A stretch of DNA of 25,693 nucleotides from MED-G17 sp963991985 (GTDB taxonomy: Bacteria; Bacteroidota; Bacteroidia; NS11-12g; UBA9320). Numbering within the stretch: the first letter of the stretch is position 1; each line of letters begins with the position of its first letter. This document shows, in pieces, positions 1 through 8,255 of this stretch. The translations under genes and the position numbers were made by a program. Below the pieces are notes generated by a model, which saw only the letters and a program-made list of their open reading frames with translations, was not told the origin of the DNA and made no database searches. Location of the stretch: assembly GCA_963991985.1 (NCBI GenBank), contig CAXDRX010000021.1:1-25693 (forward strand). The letters are read 5' to 3'.

Positions 1-1
1 C

Positions 2-346
2 TTAAGAAATCTTGCTCTTGATTCTGGCTTTTTTGCCGGTAAGACCCCGCAAGTAAAAAAGTCTTGCTCTTCTTACCTTCCCTCTTTTGTTTACCGTGAT
101 GGTAGCGATATTGGGACTATGAATGGGGAATATTCTTTCTACCCCAACGCCCGAGCTCATTTTTCGAATGGTAAAGGTTTCGGTAAGTCCTTCTCCTCTT
201 CGCTGAATTACGGTGCCTTTGAACTGTTGTATTCTCTCCTTGCTTCCTTCTTTTATCTTATAATCTACGGAGATATTGTCGCCAGCCGAAAAGTTGGGCA
301 GGTCGGTTCTTATTTGATCCGCTTGTATTTTTTTGATGATGTCCAT
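2..346 (-). CDS. rplS: 50S ribosomal protein L19
   Basis: Structural protein of the large ribosomal subunit, at the 30S-50S interface. The 114-residue product has the L19 core: the GDNISVDYKIKEG strand, KGTVIQRRGEG, a FTIRK segment, and the basic tail ending RGLTGKKARIKSKIS. The frame stays open upstream to 394, but family alignment (MDIIKKIQ...) puts the start at the ATG ending at 346; the 16 extra residues would be hydrophobic and atypical. The stop lies at the window edge, so any downstream partner is unseen. A hairpin 18 bases upstream (364-393) ends the preceding peptidase gene or acts as a leader element. Length and sequence are normal for the family, and identification is secure. Confidence 0.97.
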   Translation of the reverse strand: MDIIKKIQADQIRTDLPNFSAGDNISVDYKIKEGSKERIQQFKGTVIQRRGEGLTETFTIRKMSSGVGVERIFPIHSPNIATITVNKRGKVRRARLFYLRGLTGKKARIKSKIS

Positions 347-358
347 GGCAATATTGAT

Positions 359-393
359 AAAAATGGCTGGCAAAAATAAACATTTACCAGCCA
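359..393 (-). terminator. Rho-independent terminator-like hairpin between the S46 peptidase gene and rplS
   Basis: Read on the minus strand, a 7-bp perfect stem TGGCTGG/CCAGCCA (364-370 with 387-393) encloses a 16-base loop and is followed at once by TTTTT (359-363). It lies 16 bases after the peptidase stop, as expected of an intrinsic terminator. It is also only 18 bases before the rplS ATG, which leaves almost no room for an rplS promoter, so it could instead be a leader hairpin of rplS. No RNA-family match was tested. Confidence 0.55.
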
Positions 394-408
394 AAAAGTA
401 GGATTATT

Positions 409-2577
409 TTATTTTACTAAGGTCATCTCATCTATCAGGTGAGAAGCCCCCGCAAATTTATCGATGATGAATAAGGTATATCGTATGTCTACACTAATGG
501 TTCTTTGCAATTTTGGTTCAAAGGCAATGTCTCCACTCATCGCCTCCCAGTTGCCATCGAAAGCTGTGCCAATAAGCTCTCCTTTGCTATTGATTACCGG
601 GCTACCAGAATTTCCCCCTGTAATGTCATTGTTGGACAAAAAACAAAGCGGCAATTGTCCATCCTTGTTGGCATATTGCCCGTAGTCCTGGTCAAAATAC
701 AATTCTTTTAGTTTGGTGGGCACTTGAAATTCGTGGCTGCTCGGGTCTTCTTTTTGAAAAACACCTTCTAGGGTAGTATAATGATAAAATTTTACGGCAT
801 CTTTTGGTTCGTATTCCAAAACCTGTCCATAGGTATAGCGCATGCTGCTGTTTGCATTGGGATAAAAATGCTTGTTGGGGTTCATTTCCAACATGGCTTT
901 TTTGTACAGGCGATCTGCTTTATTTTTCATTACATCTGCCTCACCAAACATGGCGTCCAATTCCGTAAGGTAATAGCCATAAAAAATCTGAGCAAGCTTA
1001 AAGCCCAAGTCTTTTTTGAGCTTTTTTTCGGAAGGACTTTTCAAGAAAGAACTTAATTTTTCTTTGCTCACCAAGATCGACTTGTCGAAAACCTTGGCAG
1101 TCATTTTGGCATTGCCAAGTTTGTTGTACAAAGCATTGAAACGAGCAGGTCTTTGTTCGGCAGGAATATTTTTGACATAAATGGCAAGCATGGCGCCAAA
1201 AACTTCTCGATCAATTTGTGCATTGTAGTCCTTGAAGAGGCCATCCAATCGATTTTGGGTAGCACCAATCATTCCATTAAGTTGGGTTTCCAATTGGGTT
1301 TTTTCTTCTCCTTTGGCTTTGCTCAGTTTGCTGAGTGTAGCCCCTATTCCGCCCAACATAAAACCATGTCGCATCATTTCAATTCCTGCAATGGCTTCAA
1401 AAAAGTAGGTTTCTGCTAGCTTGGATTGGTTGTAGGTTTTGTAAACATCTTCATACAAAGGAATGACTGTAGCATAGGCTTCTTTTCTTTCGTCTTTTTC
1501 TGCCATCCATTTTTCAAAAGCATTTTCTTCAGCCTTCTTTTTTTCGTATACTTTAAGCCTTTTCAGCCCTTGTGTTTGTCCGATGAAGTATTTCCAATAG
1601 TTGCTTACCTGTGCATGCTTGGCGGCATACTGAATTCGCACTGCATCGCTTTGATTCATGTATTTTTCATAAATGTCGAGTTTGGTTCTTCTTATTTTTA
1701 CCCGAGCTGGTTGGTCTTTTTCGGTTTGAAATTTTACGCCGTAGGAGGTCAAGAAACGGTCGGTACTGCCGGGGAAGCCAAAAATCATCGCAAAGTCACC
1801 TTGCTCTACTCCTTTCAAACTCACCGGAAGATGATGTTTTGGTTGGTAAGGAAGATTGTCTTTGCTGTACTCTGCAGGCTGATTGTCTTTGTCTGCATAT
1901 ACACGAAACATGGAAAAATCTCCCGTATGTCTTGGCCACATCCAATTGTCGGTATCTCCCCCAAATTTTCCGATGGAAGAAGGAGGTGCGCCCACCAAGC
2001 GTACATCGGGAAAACTGATGTATTGGAATCCAAAATACTTGTTCCCACTGAACATACTTTTTATGTCCAAACTTTGATATTTGCTCAGGTCGGCATCTTC
2101 TTGAATTTTCTTTTGATTTTCGGCAATTTTCATCGCGCGGTCTTCTTCGGTCATATCGTTGGTAACATTTTTTAGGACCAAATCTGTGAGGTCGGTTACT
2201 TTTTGGAGGAAAGAAACTGAAAAGCCTGCCGGAAGCTCTTCGCTGGTGTTCATGGCCCAAAAACCATCGGTTAGGTAATCGTTTTCAGGACTACTTTTTT
2301 CTTGAATCACCGAATAACCGCAATGGTGATTGGTAAGCATCAGTCCTTTGTTGCTGATGATTTCCCCAGTACAAAAACCTCTGCCCAAACGCACAATGGC
2401 ATCTTTGAGGCTGGAGTTGTTGATATCGTAAATTTGCTCAGGGCTAAGTTCTAAACCCAATTTTTTCATGGCTTCATAGTTTTGTGCAATGAGCGAAGGT
2501 ATCCACATGCCTTCATCTGCTTTTACTCGGCCAAAGGCCATCAAAACTACGAGCGCTATACTTAAAATCTTTTTCAT
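409..2577 (-). CDS. S46 family dipeptidyl peptidase, DPP7-like
   Basis: Exported serine exopeptidase that removes dipeptides from peptide N termini; in asaccharolytic Bacteroidota these enzymes support growth on peptides. The product is 722 residues from MKKILSIAL, a signal peptide ending near VKA; an upstream in-frame ATG (2610) would add 11 residues before the signal peptide and is less likely. The chymotrypsin-like catalytic residues are visible: His in TNHHCGY (about 84-85), Asp in PRHTGDFS, and Ser in GNSGSPV (about 657). The residue 18 after the catalytic Ser, equivalent to position 673 that separates DPP7 (Gly) from DPP11 (Arg), is Gly in FDGNWEA, so hydrophobic/broad rather than Asp/Glu specificity is predicted. 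Length matches the family (about 700-720). Confidence 0.93.
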   Translation of the reverse strand: MKKILSIALVVLMAFGRVKADEGMWIPSLIAQNYEAMKKLGLELSPEQIYDINNSSLKDAIVRLGRGFCTGEIISNKGLMLTNHHCGYSVIQEKSSPENDYLTDGFWAMNTSEELPAGFSVSFLQKVTDLTDLVLKNVTNDMTEEDRAMKIAENQKKIQEDADLSKYQSLDIKSMFSGNKYFGFQYISFPDVRLVGAPPSSIGKFGGDTDNWMWPRHTGDFSMFRVYADKDNQPAEYSKDNLPYQPKHHLPVSLKGVEQGDFAMIFGFPGSTDRFLTSYGVKFQTEKDQPARVKIRRTKLDIYEKYMNQSDAVRIQYAAKHAQVSNYWKYFIGQTQGLKRLKVYEKKKAEENAFEKWMAEKDERKEAYATVIPLYEDVYKTYNQSKLAETYFFEAIAGIEMMRHGFMLGGIGATLSKLSKAKGEEKTQLETQLNGMIGATQNRLDGLFKDYNAQIDREVFGAMLAIYVKNIPAEQRPARFNALYNKLGNAKMTAKVFDKSILVSKEKLSSFLKSPSEKKLKKDLGFKLAQIFYGYYLTELDAMFGEADVMKNKADRLYKKAMLEMNPNKHFYPNANSSMRYTYGQVLEYEPKDAVKFYHYTTLEGVFQKEDPSSHEFQVPTKLKELYFDQDYGQYANKDGQLPLCFLSNNDITGGNSGSPVINSKGELIGTAFDGNWEAMSGDIAFEPKLQRTISVDIRYTLFIIDKFAGASHLIDEMTLVK

Positions 2578-2645
2578 TGTTTTATCAATAGAAGTTTCAA
2601 AAATGAACATTCTTGAGAAAGGATGGACATTTTATTTCAAATTAT

Positions 2646-3371
2646 TTATTTTTTATCGAATAGGTTGTATTTCAAAATACTATAAATTGCTCTAAAACCG
2701 TCTCGCCAGCCAATTTTTTTCCCTTCATCATAAGTACGACCGTAGTAGCTGATGCCAATTTCATAAATTCTAATTTTTGGTATCCTAGAAATTTTGGCCG
2801 TTACTTCAGGCTCAAAGCCAAAACGTTTTTCCTTGAGCTTAAGTCCCTGCACAATTGAAGTTCGAAACATTTTGTAACAGGTTTCCATATCTGTTAGATT
2901 CAAATTGGTAAACATATTGGAAACGAAAGTCAAAAATTTGTTCCCAATAGAATGCCAAAAGAATAGAATTCTATGCGGATTCCCTCCCATAAATCTTGAG
3001 CCATAAACAACGTCAGCCACTCCGGCCAATAATGGTTTTAGCAGATCATTGAATTCATTTGGATCGTACTCTAAATCTGCATCTTGGATCACCAAAAAAT
3101 CTCCTGTAGCGCTGGCAATACCGGTATGCAAAGCAGCGCCTTTGCCTTGGTTCACCTCGTGTTTTTTGTAAATAATATTGGCTTTTTCATTCGACGAAAT
3201 GAAGGATTGAATGACCTCTTCGGTTTTGTCTTTGGAACAGTCGTTTACCACAATGATTTCTTTTTTCACCTCATCAATCAATGTAAGCTCGTTTAATTTT
3301 TCCAAAATATTATGGATGGTCGCTTCTTCGTTGTAGGCAGGAACAACGATGGAAAGTATTTTTTGACGCAT
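2646..3371 (-). CDS. Glycosyltransferase family 2 (DPM1/polyprenyl-phosphate mannosyltransferase-like)
   Basis: Predicted to transfer a sugar from a nucleotide donor, probably to a lipid-phosphate carrier or glycan at the inner face of the cytoplasmic membrane. The 241-residue protein opens with the GT-A signature SIVVPAYNEEATI, has VVNDCSKDKT at 41-50 and the metal-binding DAD motif (IQDADLEYD) at 97-99, then GSRF and a DMETCYKMFR acceptor-side segment typical of DPM1/GtrB-type enzymes. There is no C-terminal membrane segment, so it resembles the soluble DPM1 subgroup. Its start is 30 bases from the divergent mnmD start. The actual sugar and acceptor cannot be told from sequence. Confidence 0.88.
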   Translation of the reverse strand: MRQKILSIVVPAYNEEATIHNILEKLNELTLIDEVKKEIIVVNDCSKDKTEEVIQSFISSNEKANIIYKKHEVNQGKGAALHTGIASATGDFLVIQDADLEYDPNEFNDLLKPLLAGVADVVYGSRFMGGNPHRILFFWHSIGNKFLTFVSNMFTNLNLTDMETCYKMFRTSIVQGLKLKEKRFGFEPEVTAKISRIPKIRIYEIGISYYGRTYDEGKKIGWRDGFRAIYSILKYNLFDKK

Positions 3372-3401
3372 TTTGTTTCAAATTTGATGTTTTTTTGAAT
3401 A

Positions 3402-4079
3402 ATGGAAGATTCTTTGCTTCACATTTATCCAACAAATGATGGTAGTTTGTCTTTGCACCATGCTTCATTGGACGAAACCTATCATTCTCGCTTGGGGGCA
3501 TACAAAGAGTCTATGCATGTTTTTGTGAAAGAAGGATTTCAGCGGTGGTTGACAAAAAACGAAAAGAATGAAATTTCCATTTTTGAATTGGGCTTTGGCA
3601 CTGGACTCAATGCAATATTGACTTGCCACGAATCGCTTCAGCACAGATTGCAGGTAAATTACCATGGGATTGAAAAATTTCCCGTTCCCAATAAGCTACT
3701 TAATGCATTGAATTACAAAGAGCTACCTATTGCAAATAAAGAAATTCCCGAGCTCGTAAATGCTGCCCCTTGGAACATCTGGACAAAGCTGACACCGAAT
3801 TTTTCCTTGTTCAAACAGCAAGCTGACATGCTTGAAGAACAGATATTAGGGCCTTTTGACCTGGTTTATTTTGACGCTTTCGCCCCTTCCAAACAACCTG
3901 CTTTGTGGACACATGATATCTTAAAAAAGCTGATCAATCAGATGAAAACAAATGCAATGCTGGTAAGCTATTCCGCCATGGGCCAATTCAAAAGAGATTT
4001 AAAATCTCTAGGGCTTGAGGTTATCAATCCGCCAGGCGCTTTGGGCAAGCGAGAAATGACGGTAGCCATAAAACACTAG
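3402..4079 (+). CDS. mnmD: Stand-alone MnmC-type tRNA methyltransferase (MnmD, DUF752)
   Basis: SAM-dependent methyltransferase predicted to convert 5-aminomethyl-uridine to 5-methylaminomethyl-uridine at wobble position 34 of tRNAs, the last step of the MnmEG pathway. The 225-residue protein has the SAM-binding motif FELGFGTGLNAIL at 61-73 and the DUF752 catalytic signature FDLVYFDAFAPSKQPALW at 152-169. The fused FAD oxidase half found in enterobacterial MnmC is absent, as in other organisms with stand-alone MnmD, so the substrate should be the ammonium-derived nm5 form rather than cmnm5. It ends one base before the stop of the convergent DoxX-like gene. The start at 3402 agrees with the family N terminus. 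Confidence 0.88.
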   Translation: MEDSLLHIYPTNDGSLSLHHASLDETYHSRLGAYKESMHVFVKEGFQRWLTKNEKNEISIFELGFGTGLNAILTCHESLQHRLQVNYHGIEKFPVPNKLLNALNYKELPIANKEIPELVNAAPWNIWTKLTPNFSLFKQQADMLEEQILGPFDLVYFDAFAPSKQPALWTHDILKKLINQMKTNAMLVSYSAMGQFKRDLKSLGLEVINPPGALGKREMTVAIKH

Positions 4080-4080
4080 T

Positions 4081-4443
4081 TTATGCCCGAAAAGGAGCAA
4101 ATTTTAGATAGCCGTAATAGGCCAACATCAAAAGAAGGACGAGCAGCAATTGAAAAAAAGGGAATTCTCCTATTTGATATTCTGCAATGCTGGCAAAAAT
4201 TAGGTTAAAAAACATTCCTGAATAGGCCCAGTGTTTGAGAAATGTTTTTTTGGGAATGAGCAAAAAAATGCCGCCAAAAATCTTAGCAATTCCGTGGGCT
4301 GGAACAAAATATTCGGGGAAACCAAATTCTTTCATTTCTTCCAAATAGTGCTCCGAAACAAAGGCCGATATGCCGTGCTGTATAAAAACTAAAGCAAGTA
4401 AGCCGTTCGCAAGCCAAAAAAGTAATCCCTGTCTATTCACCAT
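4081..4443 (-). CDS. DoxX-like small integral membrane protein
   Basis: A 120-residue inner-membrane protein with four predicted helices: about 8-26, 48-64, 70-87 and 94-113. The pattern (N-terminal helix with a GLLALVFIQHGISAF segment, FxPAHGIAKIFGG in helix 2) matches DoxX-like/DUF6-small quinone-associated proteins. Members are often called terminal oxidase or thiosulfate:quinone oxidoreductase subunits, but for most no function is shown and I infer none here. It lies 12 bases downstream of the PorE-like gene on the same strand and probably shares its transcript. Confidence 0.75.
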   Translation of the reverse strand: MVNRQGLLFWLANGLLALVFIQHGISAFVSEHYLEEMKEFGFPEYFVPAHGIAKIFGGIFLLIPKKTFLKHWAYSGMFFNLIFASIAEYQIGEFPFFQLLLVLLLMLAYYGYLKFAPFRA

Positions 4444-4455
4444 TGCAAAAATATT

Positions 4456-6369
4456 TTATTTAATGATGGTAAACTCCGTTCTCCTATTTTTTGCTCTACC
4501 CTCCTCTGTTTCGTTGGTGTCTATGGGCTGTTCCTCTCCATATCCTTTGGTCAAAATTCGATTGGCCTTTATCCCTTTTTGCTGGAGAAATTCAGACACG
4601 GCTTTCGCTCTATTTTGTGAAAGCAATAGGTTGTCTTCTTTTTTTCCAACATTGTCCGTATGCCCCCCTATTTCGATGCGGATTTTTGGATTTTCCAACA
4701 AAAGAAGATACAACTTGGACAACTCTGTTTCCGACTCTTTTCGTAAATCGTATTTGCCTGTTTCAAAAAATACATTTCGCAAAATACTTCGGCCTCCAAT
4801 TTTAATTTTGTCTAAGTAGGCAATGAGCTCTTTTGGTTTGCTAGAAGAGGAATGCAATAGGTCAAAGTTTTCGGAGTAGAACAAATAACCGGCTTTGCTT
4901 ACATTGAACAAATAAGATTTTCCTGCGGTGAGGGTAACAAAAAAAGATCCTTGTATGGAGTCTGTTTTCATTTCTCTCTCAATTTTTCCCGTAGCCAAAT
5001 CGATGAGTTGAACGCGGGCTTCAAGCGCCTGCTTACCAACTTTGCTCCGCACTTTCCCCTTCACGAAACTGACCTTTTCGGCTTGAACCTCTTTGGGCAA
5101 GTCAAACCGATAAATATCCATGCCCCCCATGGCATTGGGCCCACGGTTGGTCGCATAGTAGGCCGTCTTCCCGTTTCTGTCTACAACCAAACTCCACTCT
5201 GAAGCACTGGTATTGATAGGGTAACCCAAATTTTCTGCTTTTGTAAATCTCAATTCTCTGGAAAAGTTGGTCTTAAACAAGTCTGATTTTCCCATTCCTG
5301 GCCATCCTTGGGATGAGAAATAGAGCGTTTGACCATCGGGATGGATAAATGGAAATTGTTCGTCCATGAAAGTATTGATTTGAGGACCTGCATTCTGCGC
5401 AGGAAGCCAGCCTTTGCCATCAACAAATTGGGAATAATAAATATCGCTGCCACCGAAACCGCCCGGTCGATTGCTCACAAAAAACATGATATCTCCTCGG
5501 GGGTTGATGGTTGGTTGTGCATCCCAATGTTTGGAATTTATATTCGGCCCTAAGTTGAACGGATTGGCCCACCCATTTTCAGTTTTCTTACTCAACCAAA
5601 TATCAAATCTTCCAAAGCCTTTGGGACGATTGGATGTATAGAAAATGTATCGTCCATCGGCTGAAACACCAAATGCACCTTCATTGTAATTTGTATTGAT
5701 GGGAGGGCCTATGCTTTGCCATTTGCCAAGCCTATTTTCATTGATTTCACAAAAATAGATGTCTTCGTTTTGTTGATAAGGAGGCAGCTTTTGATTTCTG
5801 CGTGTAAAATAAATTTTCGTTCCGTCAACACTTATGGTTGGAAAATATTCTTCTTGGCCGGAATTTATCTGACTCCCTAAATTGATGGGTTGAAATTTTA
5901 CTGGATTTTGCTTTGCTTTTTTGGCAAAATGCCCATTTTGTATTGTGCTTTTTATATTTCCTTCCATTTGGGAAGGCAGATTTTTAAATTGCAAAAAGAG
6001 TTGTCCAAAGTGAATAGAGCTATCGTAATCTTCTATCGAAAAATACAATGTTGACAGTTCGTAGTCGGCCAACCAATATTGCGGATTAATTTCTTTTATT
6101 TTTCGATAAATAGAAATGGATTTTTTGAATTCTTTATTGTCTGAATAAATTCTTCCCATTAGATCCAATGCATCCACAAAATCTTTATCTTTTTGCAACG
6201 CTTTTTTGAGCTTTGATAAGCTATTTTCAAATTGTAGGTTTTTAAAGTCTTGAAAAGCTTCATGATATAGCTTATCGGCTTTTTTATTGTCTGATTTGCC
6301 AGAAGGGAGTGTTTGCGCGTGCAAAGATCCACAGATGAAGAAGACAAGGAAAGCGTTACAAATTCTCAT
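4456..6369 (-). CDS. PorE-like outer-membrane protein: TPR, PD40 propeller, CRD-like domain, OmpA C-domain
   Basis: The 637-residue exported protein starts with a signal peptide (cleavage near LHA|Q). In order: TPR-type helices (about 25-130); five PD40/WD40-like blades (about 165-425) with repeated signatures such as YIFYTSNRPKGFGRFDIW, IMFFVSNRPGGFGGSDIYY and LYFSSQGWPGMGKSDLF; a carboxypeptidase-regulatory-like beta domain (about 430-525); and an OmpA peptidoglycan-binding domain (about 525-637) with GHTDN at 569-573 and the NRRTEF end. This order is that described for PorE, a T9SS component that tethers the outer-membrane machinery to peptidoglycan. Bacteroidota encode several paralogues with this order, so true PorE identity is uncertain. 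I chose the ATG ending at 6369; an in-frame TTG at 6381 adds four residues. Confidence 0.82.
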   Translation of the reverse strand: MRICNAFLVFFICGSLHAQTLPSGKSDNKKADKLYHEAFQDFKNLQFENSLSKLKKALQKDKDFVDALDLMGRIYSDNKEFKKSISIYRKIKEINPQYWLADYELSTLYFSIEDYDSSIHFGQLFLQFKNLPSQMEGNIKSTIQNGHFAKKAKQNPVKFQPINLGSQINSGQEEYFPTISVDGTKIYFTRRNQKLPPYQQNEDIYFCEINENRLGKWQSIGPPINTNYNEGAFGVSADGRYIFYTSNRPKGFGRFDIWLSKKTENGWANPFNLGPNINSKHWDAQPTINPRGDIMFFVSNRPGGFGGSDIYYSQFVDGKGWLPAQNAGPQINTFMDEQFPFIHPDGQTLYFSSQGWPGMGKSDLFKTNFSRELRFTKAENLGYPINTSASEWSLVVDRNGKTAYYATNRGPNAMGGMDIYRFDLPKEVQAEKVSFVKGKVRSKVGKQALEARVQLIDLATGKIEREMKTDSIQGSFFVTLTAGKSYLFNVSKAGYLFYSENFDLLHSSSSKPKELIAYLDKIKIGGRSILRNVFFETGKYDLRKESETELSKLYLLLLENPKIRIEIGGHTDNVGKKEDNLLLSQNRAKAVSEFLQQKGIKANRILTKGYGEEQPIDTNETEEGRAKNRRTEFTIIK

Positions 6370-6388
6370 GGCTGAATGCAAGATACTT

Positions 6389-6396
6389 TACTTTTG
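6389..6396 (+). promoter_or_regulatory. Putative -7 promoter box (TACTTTTG) for the pdeM-like gene
   Basis: An exact match to the Bacteroidota -7 consensus TAnnTTTG, lying 28 bases before the ATG at 6425 in a 55-base divergent intergenic gap. This would give a leader of about 20 bases. No clear TTG -33 element is seen at the usual spacing, so the call is tentative. Confidence 0.4.
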
Positions 6397-6424
6397 CTGT
6401 CTATCATAAATTTGAGAAAAAAGG

Positions 6425-7069
6425 ATGCCTTTTAAAAACGCTAAACACAAAGAAATATTGGGTGAATCCTTTTTTCTCTTGCCTCAGAAGGCAATCTATC
6501 GGGTTTCAGATGAATCTTTGTTGTTGAGTGATTTGCATCTTGGCAAAGCAATTACTTTTCAAAAAAATGGCATTCCTTTGAGCAAGAAACCAGAAGAAGA
6601 GGATTTGCTCCGTCTCAAAGATCTGTTGCTACAAACCCAAGCCAAAAAAGTCTTTTTCTTAGGCGATTTGTTTCACAGCCGTATAAATTCATCTTTCCAA
6701 CAAGTGCTAGAGTTGATCGCCAATTTCAAGAATATTTCTTTTACCCTTATCCTGGGCAACCATGACCAATTCAGCAGAGGTAAATATGTTTTGCCTAACA
6801 ATATGAATGAAGTTCAAGCATGGGAAGACGATTTATTTTTCTATCACCACGAGCCAATTGAAACAAAAAAATTTCTCATCTGTGGTCATATTCACCCAGG
6901 CTTTGTTCTTGGCACCCAAAGAGAAAAAATTGTGCTCCCCTGTTTTTACCTAGAATCCCATTTTTGTATTCTTCCTTCCTTTGGTAGCCTCACCGGTTTG
7001 CACAAAATGAAAAAAACAAAGCATTCCGAATTGTATTTGATTTCAGAGGGGGGGATTTACTTTATTTGA
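6425..7069 (+). CDS. Ligase-associated calcineurin-like phosphoesterase (PdeM family)
   Basis: Metallophosphoesterase of the PdeM type, annotated elsewhere as a DNA-damage-response endonuclease when found with DNA ligase/Lhr helicase genes. The 214-residue protein has all the metal-binding blocks: SDLHLGK (36-41), GDLFHS (80-85), GNHDQF (111-116), HH at 141-142 and CGHIHPGF (153-160). The spacing and the GHIHPG form fit PdeM rather than general calcineurin phosphatases. Its usual partners (ligase, exonuclease, helicase) are not adjacent here, so a DNA-repair role rests on family resemblance only. Its 3' end overlaps the convergent methyltransferase gene by eight bases. Confidence 0.8.
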   Translation: MPFKNAKHKEILGESFFLLPQKAIYRVSDESLLLSDLHLGKAITFQKNGIPLSKKPEEEDLLRLKDLLLQTQAKKVFFLGDLFHSRINSSFQQVLELIANFKNISFTLILGNHDQFSRGKYVLPNNMNEVQAWEDDLFFYHHEPIETKKFLICGHIHPGFVLGTQREKIVLPCFYLESHFCILPSFGSLTGLHKMKKTKHSELYLISEGGIYFI

Positions 7070-8255
7070 CTTTTTGAATACGAATTTGGAAAAGTTGATT
7101 GCTTCTTCCTTCCGGATGATGATGATAGGTCACTTTTTTGATTTCCGCCCCAGGCATCGCTAAGAACAATTTCTGTTTTTCTTCGTTTTCAGCTTCAAAA
7201 AGGGAGCAGGTAACATAATCCATGCATCCACCTATGCACAGAAAAGGCCAAACGTTTCGAATAATTTTTTCTTGGATTTTGCTGTATTTTTCTATCATCG
7301 AAGGATCAAAAAAATAGGCTTTTTCTGGTTCGCGTTTCCAAGTTCCAGAACCTGTACATGGAGCATCTATGAGAATGTGCGAAAAGGAATCAATTGTTTT
7401 TATTTTATCTTCTCTTGTGTTTTTGAAAGAAAGTTGCTTGGGCAAATGGGTCGCGTCATACACCTGAGTAAAGACATTTTCCATTTTTAGTAAGGTGCTT
7501 CTTTTCTCTAAATTTTTTAAAATGGAATTTCGAATGTCACCTGCATAAAGATCGGCCTGTGGACTTTTGAAGGCAATGCCCAGCATTTTCCCTCCGCTCC
7601 CTGCACATACGTCCCAAATTTCCTTAATATCCCCCATTTCAGCAATCAGTGCAATCGTACTCCAATCTTGAATTAAAAAATCACTCGGAGGCAAGATTTT
7701 TAGGGCAAGGTTTAAAGATTTCACATCATCAAAACCCACTGCATGGAGATCTTCATGGGGGGAAAAATGTATTTTTTTTGCTTGCATGGTGCTTATGGAT
7801 TCGGACCATTTTTCGTGTCGAACATGCAGCCAATGCATTGGTTTGGGGTAAAGGGGGTGTGCCTTTTCAATTTCTCGCCAAGTTTTGCTTTTAAAAATAT
7901 GGTAGGCTTGATCGTAAGGCGGAGTTCCAAATTCCTGCTCCAAGTCCATTTTCATTTTCTCGGAATCGGCGAGAAAAGAAATACCAAATCGATCTTTCAG
8001 CCAAGTGGACCCTTTTGAAGCTTCGTTGGAAAATAAAGTAAATCCAATGGCCAATCTTAATTTTTGGTCATTTTCCAACCAATTTTTCCCAAGTCTGTAG
8101 TAAGAAAAAATAAAGTCAGCTATGATCCTACGGTCCGTACTTCCATGCCTTTTGTTTCTTCTAAAATATTGTTTCAAGTGCAAGGGCAATGACGTGTCCC
8201 CAGAATACTCGGAAATGAGTTTTTGAGCAGTGTTTAAATAGCTGTCCCATCGCAT
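7062..8255 (-). CDS. RsmB/NOP-family rRNA/tRNA cytosine-5 methyltransferase
   Basis: SAM-dependent RNA m5C methyltransferase of the RsmB/NOP2/Sun family, 397 residues. The SAM site DVCAGSGGKML (215-225), the IDAPCTGSGTWKREPE block with Cys300, and the TCS motif with Cys350 supply both catalytic cysteines used by this family. An N-terminal helical domain (1-110) is present; a PUA domain is not obvious. The start is the ATG ending at 8255, which overlaps the TGA of the upstream gene (ATGA), implying translational coupling; an open extension to 8303 lies inside that gene. The exact RNA target cannot be assigned. Confidence 0.87.
   Translation of the reverse strand: MRWDSYLNTAQKLISEYSGDTSLPLHLKQYFRRNKRHGSTDRRIIADFIFSYYRLGKNWLENDQKLRLAIGFTLFSNEASKGSTWLKDRFGISFLADSEKMKMDLEQEFGTPPYDQAYHIFKSKTWREIEKAHPLYPKPMHWLHVRHEKWSESISTMQAKKIHFSPHEDLHAVGFDDVKSLNLALKILPPSDFLIQDWSTIALIAEMGDIKEIWDVCAGSGGKMLGIAFKSPQADLYAGDIRNSILKNLEKRSTLLKMENVFTQVYDATHLPKQLSFKNTREDKIKTIDSFSHILIDAPCTGSGTWKREPEKAYFFDPSMIEKYSKIQEKIIRNVWPFLCIGGCMDYVTCSLFEAENEEKQKLFLAMPGAEIKKVTYHHHPEGRSNQLFQIRIQKVK

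Noticed and set aside
1426..2175. A 249-codon plus-strand open frame opposite the S46 peptidase gene
   Set aside because: Cys/Phe-rich, without domain signature, and entirely antisense to a gene with clear catalytic motifs.
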